The notes under the pieces were generated by a model. That model was not told the origin of the DNA. It did no database searches and saw nothing but the letters and a program-made list of their open reading frames with translations. Both the position numbers and the translations under genes were made by a program. Source: Lachnospiraceae bacterium (GTDB lineage Bacteria; Bacillota; Clostridia; Lachnospirales; Lachnospiraceae). Taken from it: 64,000 nt of DNA. The stretch is taken from positions 230,872 through 294,871 of the forward strand of contig CAJTCL010000003.1 in the NCBI GenBank assembly GCA_910575005.1. The letters run 5' to 3'. Numbering within the stretch: position 1 is the first letter of the stretch; every line of letters begins with the position of its first letter. This document shows positions 49,683 through 58,587 of the stretch, piece by piece.

Positions 49683-50284
49683 ATGAACCCAGAGGAAATA
49701 CAGGCGTTTATGCAGGAATATATGTCCAATGCATTACAGGAAGTTTCTTGAGGCTAATGAAGATAAGGTTTTCTTTTTAAAGACAGATGCAGCTGGGCAT
49801 AACAGGTTTAACAGCAGGTATAATGGCATATTTATCAATTTTAAAAGAGACAAGCATGATAATAGAGGAGCGTATACCGCCACATTCCATGAAATGGGGC
49901 ACCATGTGGATCAGATACTGGGCCGTGTTTCAAGGCAGGGGGAGTTTGGGAGACTTCTCAGGTCGGATGCACAGAATTTTGTGCTTGCCTATGCGCAGTT
50001 AAACGGTTATAATGTGGAGGAAGCGTTATAATGAAATATCAGATGCGATGCGTTTGGCAACGGACAGGCAGTGCCATGTTATGGCGGATTTGTTTTCGGG
50101 TATATATGGTGAAAAATATAAGTGGAGATTTAAACATCAAGATAGTTATTGGCAGAATGCTGGAAAGTTGGAACCAGAGACATTTGCACATTTCTTTAGT
50201 GCGTCTGTATTGTCGGATGCGAAAAAACTAGATACAATTCAATCTGTTTTTCCAAATGCATATCAGTGGTTTGATGAGATATGA
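49683..50284 (+). pseudogene. Phage minor-head-type metallopeptidase domain protein, frameshifted
   Basis: A good ribosome site (GGAGGA) and ATG at 49683 start MNPEEIQAFMQEYMSNALQE, which stops at once. The sequence then continues in another frame from about 49729 (YRKFLEANEDK) through a zinc-binding HEMGHHVDQ to a stop at 50031. It resumes in a third frame (RYNEISDAMRLATDRQ, LEPETFAHFFSASVLSD, IQSVFPNAYQWF) to 50284. The order of motifs matches C-terminal domains of phage minor head proteins. At least two frameshifts and probably an internal deletion make it a remnant. Confidence 0.7.
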
Positions 50285-50477
50285 GGTTGAAAATCTTCCA
50301 GATTTTGATGATTTTGATGCATTATACGACGCTTTATTGAAAGAAAAGTCTATCAAATATAGGGAGAAGGTCAGAGATGGAGCAGATGAAAGAAAAGCGA
50401 TTAGAGATTTGGGAGAAGAAATCTGGGAAGAGATTTATCAACGGTATGGTGTTAAGCCAGTTTTTGAAAAGTGGTAG
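50274..50477 (+). CDS. Small acidic phage-associated protein, unknown
   Basis: A 67-residue protein (RYEVENLPDFDDFDALYDAL, then KAIRDLGEEIWEEIYQRYG). I know no family. The ATG at 50274 overlaps the end of the broken minor-head-type gene by 11 bp, as expected of a neighbour in a phage operon, but there is no clear ribosome site. It may no longer be expressed. Confidence 0.5.
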   Translation: MRYEVENLPDFDDFDALYDALLKEKSIKYREKVRDGADERKAIRDLGEEIWEEIYQRYGVKPVFEKW

Positions 50478-50485
50478 ATAAGGGA

Positions 50486-50812
50486 ATGAACATCATTAAT
50501 GGTAAAAAAATTAGTGGAGAGGTGATAGACTGGTACCATTTAAATTTTTTTTGTATATGTCATGATTGCAGGAAACATGACAGTTATGCCAAGAATGGGC
50601 CCCATTCATGTGAAGCATACCCTAATATAAATGGTATCCCAAGGGAGATATGGAACACTAAAAATGCCCAATGTCCATATTTTGAGCCAATGCAGCAGGA
50701 AATAGAGGAAAAGCCAGAGTCTGCATCACAAGAAATGATTTTAAAGAAAGAAACATGTAAGAAAAATCATAGGATGAAGAAATTTTCTGATTTAATCGCA
50801 AACGAAAGATAG
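50486..50812 (+). CDS. Cysteine-containing small protein of phage-type neighbourhood
   Basis: A protein of about 108 residues with CICHDCRKHD, HSCEAYPN, GIPREIWNTKNAQCPYFEP and a charged C-terminus. The spacing of the cysteines suggests a metal-binding module. Similar Cys/GIP-motif proteins occur beside phage head genes, in my recollection. TAAGGGA sits close to the ATG, and the frame is also open from a GTG at 50471. The weak hairpin at 50854 may end the unit. Confidence 0.55.
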   Translation: MNIINGKKISGEVIDWYHLNFFCICHDCRKHDSYAKNGPHSCEAYPNINGIPREIWNTKNAQCPYFEPMQQEIEEKPESASQEMILKKETCKKNHRMKKFSDLIANER

Positions 50813-50853
50813 CCTATATGGATAATTAAAGACGAATATCAGGGGATGATATG

Positions 50854-50874
50854 GCTACCATCTGGTAGCTTTTA
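50854..50874 (+). terminator. Small hairpin with T tract after the phage-like genes
   Basis: GCTACC (50854-50859) pairs with GGTAGC (50864-50869), followed by TTTTA. Short, so efficiency is uncertain. Confidence 0.5.
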
Positions 50875-50891
50875 TATACCCATTTGGTAGT

Positions 50892-51704
50892 GTAAATAAG
50901 TTTGTGTTTTTGGAAATAAATGGCTCCTTTTTGGTAAGAATTAGGATATGGAAATTCTTATCGAAAAGGAGTATTTTTATGCCAGTAGCAAAGGAACAGA
51001 TTCGACAGATTATCTCAGAAAACAACTTAAACAGCGTTGCCGATGTCTACGATCTTCTCCGGGACAGTTTCAAAGACATCCTGCAGGAACTCATGGAGGC
51101 AGAGCTGGACGTCACCCTTGGCTATGGGAAAAACCGTAAGGGGGATTTAGAGACGGACAACAAACGCAATGGACATTCCCCCAAAAATCTCAAGAGTCAG
51201 TATGGGGAGTTCCAGATTGACGTGCCCAGGGACCGGAACGGGGAATTTGAGCCGAAACTGATCCCAAAATACCAGCGGGACATCTCCGGTATTGAAGAAA
51301 AAGTGATTTCCCTGTATGCGCGCGGGATGGGCACCAGGGACATCCACGACCAGTTAAACGACCTGTATGGGATTGAACTGTCACAGAAATGGTCAGCAAG
51401 ATCACGGACAAAATCCTCCCACAGGGAAAGGAATGGCAATCCCGCCCACTGAACCTGGTATACCCGTTTGTATTCATGGACTACATCCATTCTAAAGTCC
51501 GGGAGGATATTAAGCCGTGCAGCCTATGTTGTGCTGGGCGTGACAGCAGAGGGGTACAAAGAGATTCTGAGCATTACCGTCGGGGCAAACGAAACCAGCA
51601 AGTTCTGGCTGGGAATGTTCCATCGGCATTTATATTATTGCCAGAAAATCCCAGTCTTATTCCAGAGGCCGGATGTAGGCAGGGCCCACAAAAAATGGCA
51701 ATAA
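50892..51704 (+). mobile_element. Remnant of an IS256-family insertion sequence
   Basis: A transposase remnant (50979-51704) is preceded by about 85 bases that could contain the left end (GTGTAAATAAGTTTGTG at 50892). The right end and the C-terminal third of the transposase are missing, so no terminal inverted repeat pair can be shown. Confidence 0.6.
50979..51704 (+). pseudogene. IS256/Mutator-family transposase, frameshifted and truncated
   Basis: Frame 1 from ATG 50979 reads MPVAKEQIRQIISENNLNSV, then DVPRDRNGEFEPKLIPKYQR and GMGTRDIHDQL, typical of the N-terminal half of IS256 transposases. A shift near 51390 moves into MVSKITDKILPQGKEWQSRP and VYPFVFMDYIH with the first catalytic Asp. 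A second shift near 51510 leads to AAYVVLGVTAEGYKEILSI and ANETSKFWLGM, after which similarity ends. The later catalytic residues are absent, so the element is dead. Confidence 0.85.
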
Positions 51705-52208
51705 GATACAATGCCTGTTTGCCATACAAAAAAACCAGAAAAAATGTATAAGTTCCGTCTGACTGGTTATACTATAAATAGCAGAAATAATTCGACAGCC
51801 CCAATAACAAAAAAACGACAAAAAGTTTTTACATATCTAATTCTTATCAGAAAAGTCTAAATTTCATAGACACAAGATTTTTTACAGCCTCTTCAATATT
51901 AAAAAAATCTATAAATTTTTCCAATTTAAAAAAACAGAGCAAAACTTGGGAAAACATATTCTATACAAAGTCCTCTGAACCCCTAAAAAACAAGGCTTTT
52001 CTCATACATCCCCCAGAACACCATTCCATTATCCCAACTTACAAACACCCATTCACAATGTTCTTACAGAATAATTTTTGCTGATTTACAAATCAAATTT
52101 TTCCTTCCCCAAATCTTACCAAAACCAGTTCGCCCCAAGGGGCGGGGAATTTGATCATTACTTTTTTATTAAAGAAGCTATTCCATTTGCCAATGGTGTG
52201 GTAATAAA
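51705..52208. other. AT-rich stretch without a recognisable gene
   Basis: About 500 bases of AT-rich sequence with many A and C runs on the plus strand. No open frame has a ribosome site or a familiar motif. There is one GCCCC-AA-GGGGC hairpin near 52135. It is probably debris at the edge of the IS remnant. Confidence 0.5.
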
Positions 52209-52622
52209 CTATTTTCTATTTGGCTTTCTTTTGATTCTCAGTAATCTAATAAAATCATCAAACAAAGTAGTATCCTTTGGCTCAAACATTAACCATTTCC
52301 CATCATGATAAGTTTGCGTTTCATCATAAATTCTTTGAACTTCTTTTGAATAATTATCTCTATCTGTCTCAAATTTTAACCTTTCGTCTTTCCCTAATAT
52401 AATCATAAACCCAACGCAATTTTCTCTTGCATATAATGCACATAACGTTTTGCCACCCCGACGATATTTATATTCATATTTCCATGCTTTCCCGCCTTTA
52501 TTCCATGAACAATCCATGTCATATCTTTCCTCAATGAAAGCATTTAATTTAATCCAAATATCGTATAGTGATTCCCCGACTAAAATTGTCATCTCTTTTT
52601 CACTAGGTATTATATCAAGCAT
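52209..52622 (-). CDS. DUF3788 family protein
   Basis: A 137-residue cytosolic protein matching DUF3788 (GGKAWKYEYKYRRGGKTLCA, LYARENCVGFMIILGKDE), function unknown. Two ATGs are adjacent. AGGAGG at 52633-52628 has better spacing to the second, giving the start MLDIIPSEKEMTILVGES. It stands alone, reverse, in the accessory patch. Confidence 0.8.
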   Translation of the reverse strand: MLDIIPSEKEMTILVGESLYDIWIKLNAFIEERYDMDCSWNKGGKAWKYEYKYRRGGKTLCALYARENCVGFMIILGKDERLKFETDRDNYSKEVQRIYDETQTYHDGKWLMFEPKDTTLFDDFIRLLRIKRKPNRK

Positions 52623-52815
52623 CATAGCCTCCTATATAAATTTAGATTTTTCTTTGTATGCAACTTCCCAATAAACAAGAATTTGAAAAACAATTACATT
52701 CCAATTATCTTTAACATGGATTATTGGATTATAAAGTTGGGAAAGTGGAGAGGAAAAGGCAACTCCAATATTCCTAATCCCTCCCCATCATTTTCCCAGT
52801 GGTTTTTATCAGAAC

Positions 52816-53154
52816 CTACTTATCTTTATTGTAAAGAGCAATGCATTCATCAATGATATTCTCCACAATCCTCACCTGCTGTGGGGTAAGCTTATCCAAC
52901 TTGTCTGAAAGCAATAACTTGTCTTTATCAATAATGTCACCAGTCAAAAGATAATCCGTACTTACTCCCAATGCAGCAGCCACTTTCATCAGGTTCTCTG
53001 GCCTCATCCCCCTTTTCCCTGATTCTGCATAGGATACAAACTGAGTTGTCAACTCACTCATCTCAGCTAGTGCCTCCTGGGTAAGCCCCAGTTTCTTCCT
53101 CCTCTCCATGATTCTCTGTCCCATTTCCTTCAGATACAGTTCCACATTCATCAT
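52816..53154 (-). CDS. XRE family helix-turn-helix regulator
   Basis: A 112-residue repressor-like protein. The N-terminal HTH (MERRKKLGLTQEALAEMSEL, then FVSYAESGKRGMRPENLMKV) is of the lambda-Cro type. The C-terminal 45 residues are a helical, probably dimerising tail (LDKLTPQQVRIVENIIDECI). AGGAAAGGTG fits the ATG at 53154 better than the GTG at 53163. It is divergent from the 215-residue gene, with an inverted repeat between them. Confidence 0.88.
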   Translation of the reverse strand: MMNVELYLKEMGQRIMERRKKLGLTQEALAEMSELTTQFVSYAESGKRGMRPENLMKVAAALGVSTDYLLTGDIIDKDKLLLSDKLDKLTPQQVRIVENIIDECIALYNKDK

Positions 53155-53187
53155 TTTCTTCACCTTTCCTTTTGCTGTTAAATTGTA

Positions 53188-53248
53188 TCAACATTACACT
53201 TGTTTTGTAATATTGATCTGTTGACAAGTTTCAACAATATGATATTCT
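53188..53248 (+). promoter_or_regulatory. Shared operator and promoter between the XRE gene and the unknown gene
   Basis: TCAACATTACA (53188-53198) and TGTAATATTGA (53206-53216) form an inverted repeat with one mismatch and a 7-base spacer. Five bases on, TTGACA (53221-53226), 16 bases and TATTCT (53243-53248) form a promoter for the forward gene. XRE binding here could control both directions. Confidence 0.6.
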
Positions 53249-53354
53249 ATATAGGGACAGCCTTCCATATTGTTTCAATGCATTTTTGCCAGAAAAGGAA
53301 GGTATCAAGATGTTATATGCTTGACATATCAAATTACAAAAGGAGGCTGATTTT

Positions 53355-54002
53355 ATGTCAGGCAAAGTTATTGAATTTATGAAAACACAAACATACAGGT
53401 TTGATTTTGGGGCAGATGACAAACTGTACACCATCCTCTTTCATGGGAAAATCCCACAGTCAGAATTAAAGGATATGGTTTCTTCTCTGCAAAATTGTCT
53501 GTATAAAAAAATCCCAGATGCTATATTTTCATACCTGAAACTGCACCACCTGGAATTTTCAAACTATAACAGCATTGAATTTACATTAGAAAAGGACAGG
53601 ATCATGTGGTGGGCAAACCATCTTCTCCACTCTGAGACTTTTAAAAAAGTAGATGAAAACCTTGGGGATGCTGATATTTATTATTCTGTTATGGACTATC
53701 AGGAAAACTCCCCTGAAGGATACTGTGAAGGCTGTTACTATGCATTAAGCAGGCTGCCACTTGGGGATGGGGAGGTCCAACATAATTTTATTGGACAGGC
53801 TTTTTTCTCTGACAGGCATAGCTGTGAGGAAACCAGCTATTTTGCCATCAGGAAGACCACAGGGGGCATCCTCTATACCATTGACAGTTCCGAAGGTGAG
53901 CTTACACTCCCAACCTTTGGCTGTGTGGATATGATGGCTCTTTTGGCAGATATTGAAAATATCAATTCCAAAGAGGATGCCATCAAAACAGCCATCAAAT
54001 AA
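53355..54002 (+). CDS. Unrecognised 215-residue soluble protein
   Basis: I do not recognise this protein. It begins MSGKVIEFMKTQTYRFDFGA, has no signal peptide or membrane helix, and seems to be mixed alpha/beta. Notable segments are RIMWWANHLLHSETF, ENSPEGYCEGCYYALSRLPL with two cysteines, and HSCEETSYFAIRKTTGGILY. AGGAGG precedes the ATG and a terminator follows, so it is a genuine single-gene transcript. It is divergent from an XRE repressor. Its composition resembles the accessory patch rather than the core genes. Confidence 0.7.
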   Translation: MSGKVIEFMKTQTYRFDFGADDKLYTILFHGKIPQSELKDMVSSLQNCLYKKIPDAIFSYLKLHHLEFSNYNSIEFTLEKDRIMWWANHLLHSETFKKVDENLGDADIYYSVMDYQENSPEGYCEGCYYALSRLPLGDGEVQHNFIGQAFFSDRHSCEETSYFAIRKTTGGILYTIDSSEGELTLPTFGCVDMMALLADIENINSKEDAIKTAIK

Positions 54003-54045
54003 CACTAGGCATCAGACAATTATAAATCATAAAATATTGATATAG

Positions 54046-54078
54046 GCTCTGGTGGGTATTACCCATCAGGGCTTTTTC
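54046..54078 (+). terminator. Intrinsic terminator after the 215-residue gene
   Basis: GCTCTG and GTGGGT pair with ACCCAT and CAGGGC (two G-T wobbles) around ATT, followed by TTTTT. Confidence 0.85.
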
Positions 54079-54402
54079 AATTCTAAAAAATAATAAGGTG
54101 ATCATCTGCTCCCTTGCCGCAAAGTAATTTTCTAAGACAAGGAATACAATTTTTCCTTCTATCCTTATACACTAGAACCAAACATTTCTTTCAAATAGAG
54201 CAGGAAAATGCAGAAAAAGAAATGGTACTGTCTGGTGTCAATCGGAATGTCAAATTTATAAAAAATGGTTTAGTGCTGATGGTGGGAATTTCAAATCTAT
54301 TCCTAGATTTTTAATATTTATTGAAAAAGTATAAGGTATATAAGAGTATAAATTGTTAATATACCAATTTATAATTTAATAGAGAAAAATTATAAAGTAG
54401 TG
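54079..54402. other. Intergenic stretch before guaA, no gene seen
   Basis: About 320 AT-rich bases. One open frame (54114-54314) lacks a ribosome site and familiar motifs. I see no purine riboswitch core ahead of guaA. Confidence 0.5.
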
Positions 54403-54431
54403 TTGTAAATGCACAAGCACTCCTATATAAT
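54403..54431 (+). promoter_or_regulatory. guaA promoter
   Basis: TTGTAA (54403-54408), a 17-base spacer and consensus TATAAT (54426-54431), leaving a leader of about 70 nt. Confidence 0.75.
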
Positions 54432-54505
54432 ATAGAAAAGTAATATGATTTAATAACATGCTTTATGGTAACTATCCAAAGCGAAATGTACAGGAGGAAA
54501 AAGCA

Positions 54506-56047
54506 TTGGAAAAAGAAACAGTAATTGTTCTTGATTTTGGTGGACAATATAATCAGCTTATTGCCAGACGAGTACGGGAATGTAATGTATACTGCGAAGT
54601 AAAACCTTATACAATTAGTTTGGATGAAATTAAGACAATGCAACCAAAAGGAATTATTTTTACGGGGGGACCTAATAGTGTTTACGAAGAGGCGTCTCCA
54701 CGTTATCAGAAAGAAATTTTTGATCTGGGGATTCCAATTCTAGGTATTTGTTATGGATCACAAATGATGGCATACACTTTGGGCGGCTTGGTAAAAACAG
54801 CTCCAGTCAGTGAGTATGGTCATACAGAAATAGAGATAGATAATTCTGACATTATGTTTGAAGGTGTTTCTTCAAAAACAGTTGGTTGGATGAGCCACAC
54901 AGATTATATTGAAACAGTACCAGATGGATTTCAAATTACAGCACATACACCTGTTTGTCCAGTAGCAGCAATGGCATGTCCAGAACGAAAATTGTATGCT
55001 ACACAGTTCCATCCAGAGGTTATGCACACAGTGGAAGGCATGAAGATGCTTTCAAATTTCGTTTATAAAGTTTGTGGTTGTTCTGGCGATTGGAAAATGG
55101 AATCTTTTGTGGAAACTACCATACAAAGCTTACGGCAACAGATTGGAAATGGCAAAGTATTGTGTGCATTATCTGGCGGCGTGGATTCCTCTGTTGCAGC
55201 AGTATTACTGTCTAAGGCAATTGGTAAACAATTGACATGCGTTTTTGTGGATCATGGTCTCCTGCGTAAAAATGAAGGAGATGAAGTGGAAGAAGTTTTT
55301 GGTCCCAATGGAGCATACGAATTAAATTTTATTCGTGTAAATGCACAGCAAAGATATTATGAAAAATTAAAAGGAATCACTGAACCAGAAAAAAAGCGCA
55401 AGATTATTGGCGCAGAGTTTATCCGTGTATTTGAAGAGGAAGCAAAAAAAATTGGGGCGGTGGATTATCTGGTTCAAGGAACCATCTATCCTGATGTGAT
55501 CGAGTCTGGTCTTGGAAAATCTGCAGTGATCAAATCCCACCACAATGTAGGAGGATTACCAGATGTTGTAGATTTTAAGGAGATTATTGAGCCGTTACGA
55601 ATGTTGTTCAAAGATGAAGTACGGAAAGCAGGGCTTGAACTTGGTATACCAGAACATTTGGTATTTCGCCAGCCATTCCCAGGACCAGGACTTGGTATCC
55701 GTATTATTGGTGAAATTACAGAGGAAAAGGTAAGAATTGTTCAAGATGCAGATTATATTTATAGAGAGGAAATTGCTAAGGCGGGATTGGACAAGGAGTT
55801 GGGACAATATTTTGCAGCATTAACAAATATGCGTTCGGTAGGTGTTATGGGAGATTTCCGAACTTATGATTATGCTGTGGCATTACGAGCTGTAAATACA
55901 AGTGATTTTATGACTGCAGAAGCAGCACAGATTCCCTGGGAAATATTAAATAAAGTGACTAATCGGATTGTAAACGAAGTGAAAGGGGTAAATCGTGTAA
56001 TGTATGACTGCACCGGAAAACCGCCTGGAACGATTGAGTTCGAATAA
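54506..56047 (+). CDS. guaA: GMP synthase (glutamine-hydrolysing)
   Basis: Aminates XMP to GMP. A 513-residue two-domain enzyme. The glutaminase domain has [33 protein letters not shown] (catalytic Cys) and QFHPEV. The ATP-pyrophosphatase has the P-loop [14 protein letters not shown], and the C-terminal dimerisation domain ends KPPGTIEFE. The frame opens at an ATG at 54458, but AGGAGG (54492-54497) points to TTG 54506, which gives the usual length. The last codons form one copy of the 21-bp att repeat of the element inserted just downstream, and the protein remains intact. Confidence 0.97.
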   Translation: MEKETVIVLDFGGQYNQLIARRVRECNVYCEVKPYTISLDEIKTMQPKGIIFTGGPNSVYEEASPRYQKEIFDLGIPILGICYGSQMMAYTLGGLVKTAPVSEYGHTEIEIDNSDIMFEGVSSKTVGWMSHTDYIETVPDGFQITAHTPVCPVAAMACPERKLYATQFHPEVMHTVEGMKMLSNFVYKVCGCSGDWKMESFVETTIQSLRQQIGNGKVLCALSGGVDSSVAAVLLSKAIGKQLTCVFVDHGLLRKNEGDEVEEVFGPNGAYELNFIRVNAQQRYYEKLKGITEPEKKRKIIGAEFIRVFEEEAKKIGAVDYLVQGTIYPDVIESGLGKSAVIKSHHNVGGLPDVVDFKEIIEPLRMLFKDEVRKAGLELGIPEHLVFRQPFPGPGLGIRIIGEITEEKVRIVQDADYIYREEIAKAGLDKELGQYFAALTNMRSVGVMGDFRTYDYAVALRAVNTSDFMTAEAAQIPWEILNKVTNRIVNEVKGVNRVMYDCTGKPPGTIEFE

Positions 56048-56056
56048 ACAAAAATG
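56036..56056 (+). repeat. attL, 21-bp repeat at the end of guaA
   Basis: It begins with the last codons GAG TTC GAA TAA of guaA and runs on through ACAAAAATG. Identical to 63873-63893. Confidence 0.88.
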
Positions 56057-56107
56057 CTTAGTGAATCCAGTGCTTATGCGGGTTTGCGGCATTTCAAAAG
56101 GTCTTTT

Positions 56108-56125
56108 GATAACAAATTGATAACA
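56108..56125 (+). repeat. Candidate left arm-type integrase/Xis site
   Basis: GATAACAAATTGATAACA, two GATAACA halves. It matches 17 of 18 bases of 63755-63772 near the other end, in the same orientation. Confidence 0.55.
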
Positions 56126-56217
56126 GTCGTTTGAGTGCGATTATTCTTACTGTCAAGTGGTTTGTTGGTGGGGAATGATTGAGAAGTGGCTTGGATGGCT
56201 GGTATAAATCCATATTA

Positions 56218-56266
56218 GAAACGCCCTTAGCTGTGGGTAGAAACTCATGGCTAAGGGCGTTTTTTG
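56218..56266. terminator. Bidirectional terminator between attL and the XRE gene
   Basis: AACGCCCTTAGC pairs with GCTAAGGGCGTT around an 18-base loop, with TTTTTT on the plus side. It ends the reverse regulator gene and can block read-through from guaA. Confidence 0.85.
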
Positions 56267-56275
56267 TCGTGCTTG

Positions 56276-56806
56276 TCAATCGGTTTTTAGTTTGTCCTTG
56301 AATGCTTTGACTAAGGTATCGCTCAATTCTTTAGAGGGGACTTTCACCCAATGCTGCGTGGTGTCAAACTTCGGGTAATTGTACCGCCATTGGTCGTAAT
56401 CTTCCCTGCTGATTTCTTCAGCAGAGAGCTTGTCTGCCTGCTCTTTCCAAGCGGAGAGTATTTTCAGCAGTTCGGCGGCATCCTTGCTTTTGTCTTTGTT
56501 GATTTTCAAACAGATTTCTCCGTCTGCTTCGCTGATGGTAAAACCGTAAATATCTTCAAGGACAAATAAGGTGTGCATAAGCCCGATGTAGCTGTCAATG
56601 TCGGGTATGTCCAAAGCCTGCGGCGCAACGCCCAGAGCCTGTGCCAGTGCAGCCGTTAAGTCTGCCTTTGGCTTGCGTGAGCCAGTTTCGTACTGTGCCA
56701 GACGCACATCTGCCGATTTTTCGGGAAATCCGACAAGCATACCAAGATATTTCTGTGTCATGCCCCGCATGATACGGAAAAAATGTATTCTTTCGCCAAT
56801 CGCCAT
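56276..56806 (-). CDS. XRE family regulator of the element
   Basis: A 176-residue protein with an N-terminal Cro-type HTH (FFRIMRGMTQKYLGMLVGFP, RLAQYETGSRKPKADLTAAL) and a C-terminal domain of about 100 residues of unknown role. AAGGAG precedes the ATG. It is divergent from xis-int and probably represses it. Similar ATGTTTAG/ACGCTTAG sites recur in the 170 bp between them. Confidence 0.88.
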   Translation of the reverse strand: MAIGERIHFFRIMRGMTQKYLGMLVGFPEKSADVRLAQYETGSRKPKADLTAALAQALGVAPQALDIPDIDSYIGLMHTLFVLEDIYGFTISEADGEICLKINKDKSKDAAELLKILSAWKEQADKLSAEEISREDYDQWRYNYPKFDTTQHWVKVPSKELSDTLVKAFKDKLKTD

Positions 56807-56911
56807 AATGTTTCACTCCTTGTTCGTATGTTTATAAGGAGTATAGCATATATGTTTAGAACAAGTCAATAAAAATAAAACAAAAAAGTTTAATATTTTT
56901 TTGCAAACCTA

Positions 56912-56940
56912 TTGACGGTAGCAAAAATGTTTAGTATTAT
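56912..56940 (+). promoter_or_regulatory. Promoter of xis-int
   Basis: TTGACG (56912-56917), 17 bases and TATTAT (56935-56940). AATGTTTAGTAT overlaps the -10, and TATGTTTAGAAC (near 56849) and AACGCTTAGAAA (near 56954) flank it. These are candidate sites for the divergent XRE protein. Confidence 0.6.
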
Positions 56941-56981
56941 GAATTAAGCAAAAACGCTTAGAAAGAGAAAGGAGAGGTTGT

Positions 56982-57170
56982 ATGGACAACAAATTTATAC
57001 GTGTGGACGAGGTGGCGCAAGAGCTTTCCGTATCGAAGCCTTACGCTTACAAGCTCATCAAGAAATTGAATGACGAGCTGAAGGAGCAGGGATTTATCAC
57101 GATTGCAGGGAGAGTAAACCGCCAGTATTTTCAAGAAAGGCTCTATGGGGCAGGAAAGGGGATGGAGTAA
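56982..57170 (+). CDS. xis: Excisionase-like helix-turn-helix protein
   Basis: A 62-residue winged-helix protein (FIRVDEVAQELSVSKPYAYK, LIKKLNDELKEQGFITIAGR) of the kind that directs integrase toward excision. AAAGGAGAGG precedes the ATG. It ends directly before the integrase start, so the two are coupled. Confidence 0.85.
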   Translation: MDNKFIRVDEVAQELSVSKPYAYKLIKKLNDELKEQGFITIAGRVNRQYFQERLYGAGKGME

Positions 57171-58250
57171 ATGCCAGTATTTAAGAATGAGGGCAACGGC
57201 ACATGGTATGTGATGGCTCGGTATGTGAACTGGAAAGGGGAACGGAAACAGAAGTGTAAGCGTGGATTTGCCACAAAGCGTGAAGCGCAGGAGTGGGAGC
57301 GCAAGTTTCAGCTACAAAATTCTGCTGACCTTGATATGGACTTTGAAGCCTTTACGGAGCTTTATGCGAATGATGTCAAGAACCGACTGAAAGAAAACAC
57401 TTGGCTGACAAAGGAGCATATCATTCGGACGAAGATTCTTCCTTACTTTGGTAAGATGAAAATTAGCGAGATTGGCACAAAGGAAATTATTGCATGGCAA
57501 AATGAACTGCTTGCCTATCGTGATGAAAAACGCAATCCCTATTCGCAAACGTATCTGAAAACAGTTCACAATCAGCTTTCAGCAATATTTAACCATGCAG
57601 TGCGCTATTATGACCTCCGCTCCAATCCTGCGGCAAAGGCGGGCAATATGGGGAGCGAGGAACACAAAGAAATGCTGTTCTGGACGAAAGAGGAATATAA
57701 GAGGTTTGCGGATGAAATGATGGACAAGCCAGTTTCCTATTATGCGTTCCAGATGCTTTACTGGTGCGGAATCCGAGAGGGAGAATTATTAGCTTTAACC
57801 GCCGCTGATTTCAATTTTGATAAGGAAACGGTCACGATTAACAAATCCTACCAACGCCTGCATGGGGAGGATTTGATTACCTCTCCGAAAACGAAAAAGA
57901 GCAACCGCACAATCAAGATGCCGAAATTTCTCTGTGAGGAAATGCAGGAATATATCGGTATGCTGTATGGATTAAAGAAGAAAGACCGCATTTTCACGGT
58001 AACAAAGAGTTATCTTCATCACGAGATGGACAGGGGCGCAAAAGCCGCAGGCGTGAAACACATACGGATTCACGATTTGCGGCATAGCCACATCAGTTTA
58101 TTGATTGACATGGGTTTCTCGGTGGTGGCGATTGCTGACCGTGTAGGGCATGAGAGCATAGAAATCACTTATAGATATGCTCACCTGTTTCCGTCAAAGC
58201 AGACGGAAATAGCAGACAGGCTGGACGATTTAGGGAAAGGGGGTTTTTGA
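57171..58250 (+). CDS. int: Tyrosine recombinase (site-specific integrase)
   Basis: A 359-residue integrase of the Tn916/ICE type. The N-terminus is an AP2-like arm-binding domain (VMARYVNWKGERKQKCKRGF), followed by the SAM-like core-binding domain. The catalytic domain has Arg in CGIREGELLAL, HDLRHSHISLLIDMG (H-x-x-R), His in RVGHES and the nucleophile Tyr in ITYRYAHLF. It is full length with all catalytic residues, so integrase function may be intact. It should act at the 21-bp guaA repeat. Confidence 0.95.
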   Translation: MPVFKNEGNGTWYVMARYVNWKGERKQKCKRGFATKREAQEWERKFQLQNSADLDMDFEAFTELYANDVKNRLKENTWLTKEHIIRTKILPYFGKMKISEIGTKEIIAWQNELLAYRDEKRNPYSQTYLKTVHNQLSAIFNHAVRYYDLRSNPAAKAGNMGSEEHKEMLFWTKEEYKRFADEMMDKPVSYYAFQMLYWCGIREGELLALTAADFNFDKETVTINKSYQRLHGEDLITSPKTKKSNRTIKMPKFLCEEMQEYIGMLYGLKKKDRIFTVTKSYLHHEMDRGAKAAGVKHIRIHDLRHSHISLLIDMGFSVVAIADRVGHESIEITYRYAHLFPSKQTEIADRLDDLGKGGF

Positions 58251-58251
58251 C

Positions 58252-58587
58252 ATGTCGGCAAAGAATTTAGACAACTGCAACCGTTGGAGGAACAAGACCG
58301 TCGCCTTTCGGGTATCTCCCGAAGAAAGTGAGCAGATTGACAAAGCGGTGCGGCTTTCGGGGCTTACCAAGCAGGACTATATCACAAGGCGGCTCTTATG
58401 CCAAGACGTGGTTGTGCAGGGCAATCCGAGGGTGTATAAGGCACTCCGCAATGAGCTTGCTGCTGTTCTTACGGAATTGCAGAGGATTGAAGCGGGCGGG
58501 GGCGTAAATGAAGAACTGCTTGACACAATCGAACTGATTGCGGTTATCCTCGGCGGTCTGAAAGGAGAGTGTGAAGATGGCGAATAA
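58252..58587 (+). CDS. MobC-like relaxosome accessory protein
   Basis: A 111-residue protein with an N-terminal ribbon-helix-helix (RNKTVAFRVSPEESEQIDKA, SGLTKQDYITRRLL) and a helical C-terminus, resembling plasmid mobilization MobC proteins that help the relaxase melt oriT. It starts just after the int stop and overlaps the next frame's ribosome site. It may also regulate the mobilization genes. Confidence 0.8.
   Translation: MSAKNLDNCNRWRNKTVAFRVSPEESEQIDKAVRLSGLTKQDYITRRLLCQDVVVQGNPRVYKALRNELAAVLTELQRIEAGGGVNEELLDTIELIAVILGGLKGECEDGE

Noticed and set aside
53355..54002. Toxin-antitoxin system with the XRE gene as antitoxin
   Set aside because: The genes are divergent rather than in an operon, and the 215-residue protein has no recognisable toxin motif; left as an unknown pair.
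54114..54314. 66-codon frame before guaA
   Set aside because: No ribosome site or motif; probably random or decayed sequence.
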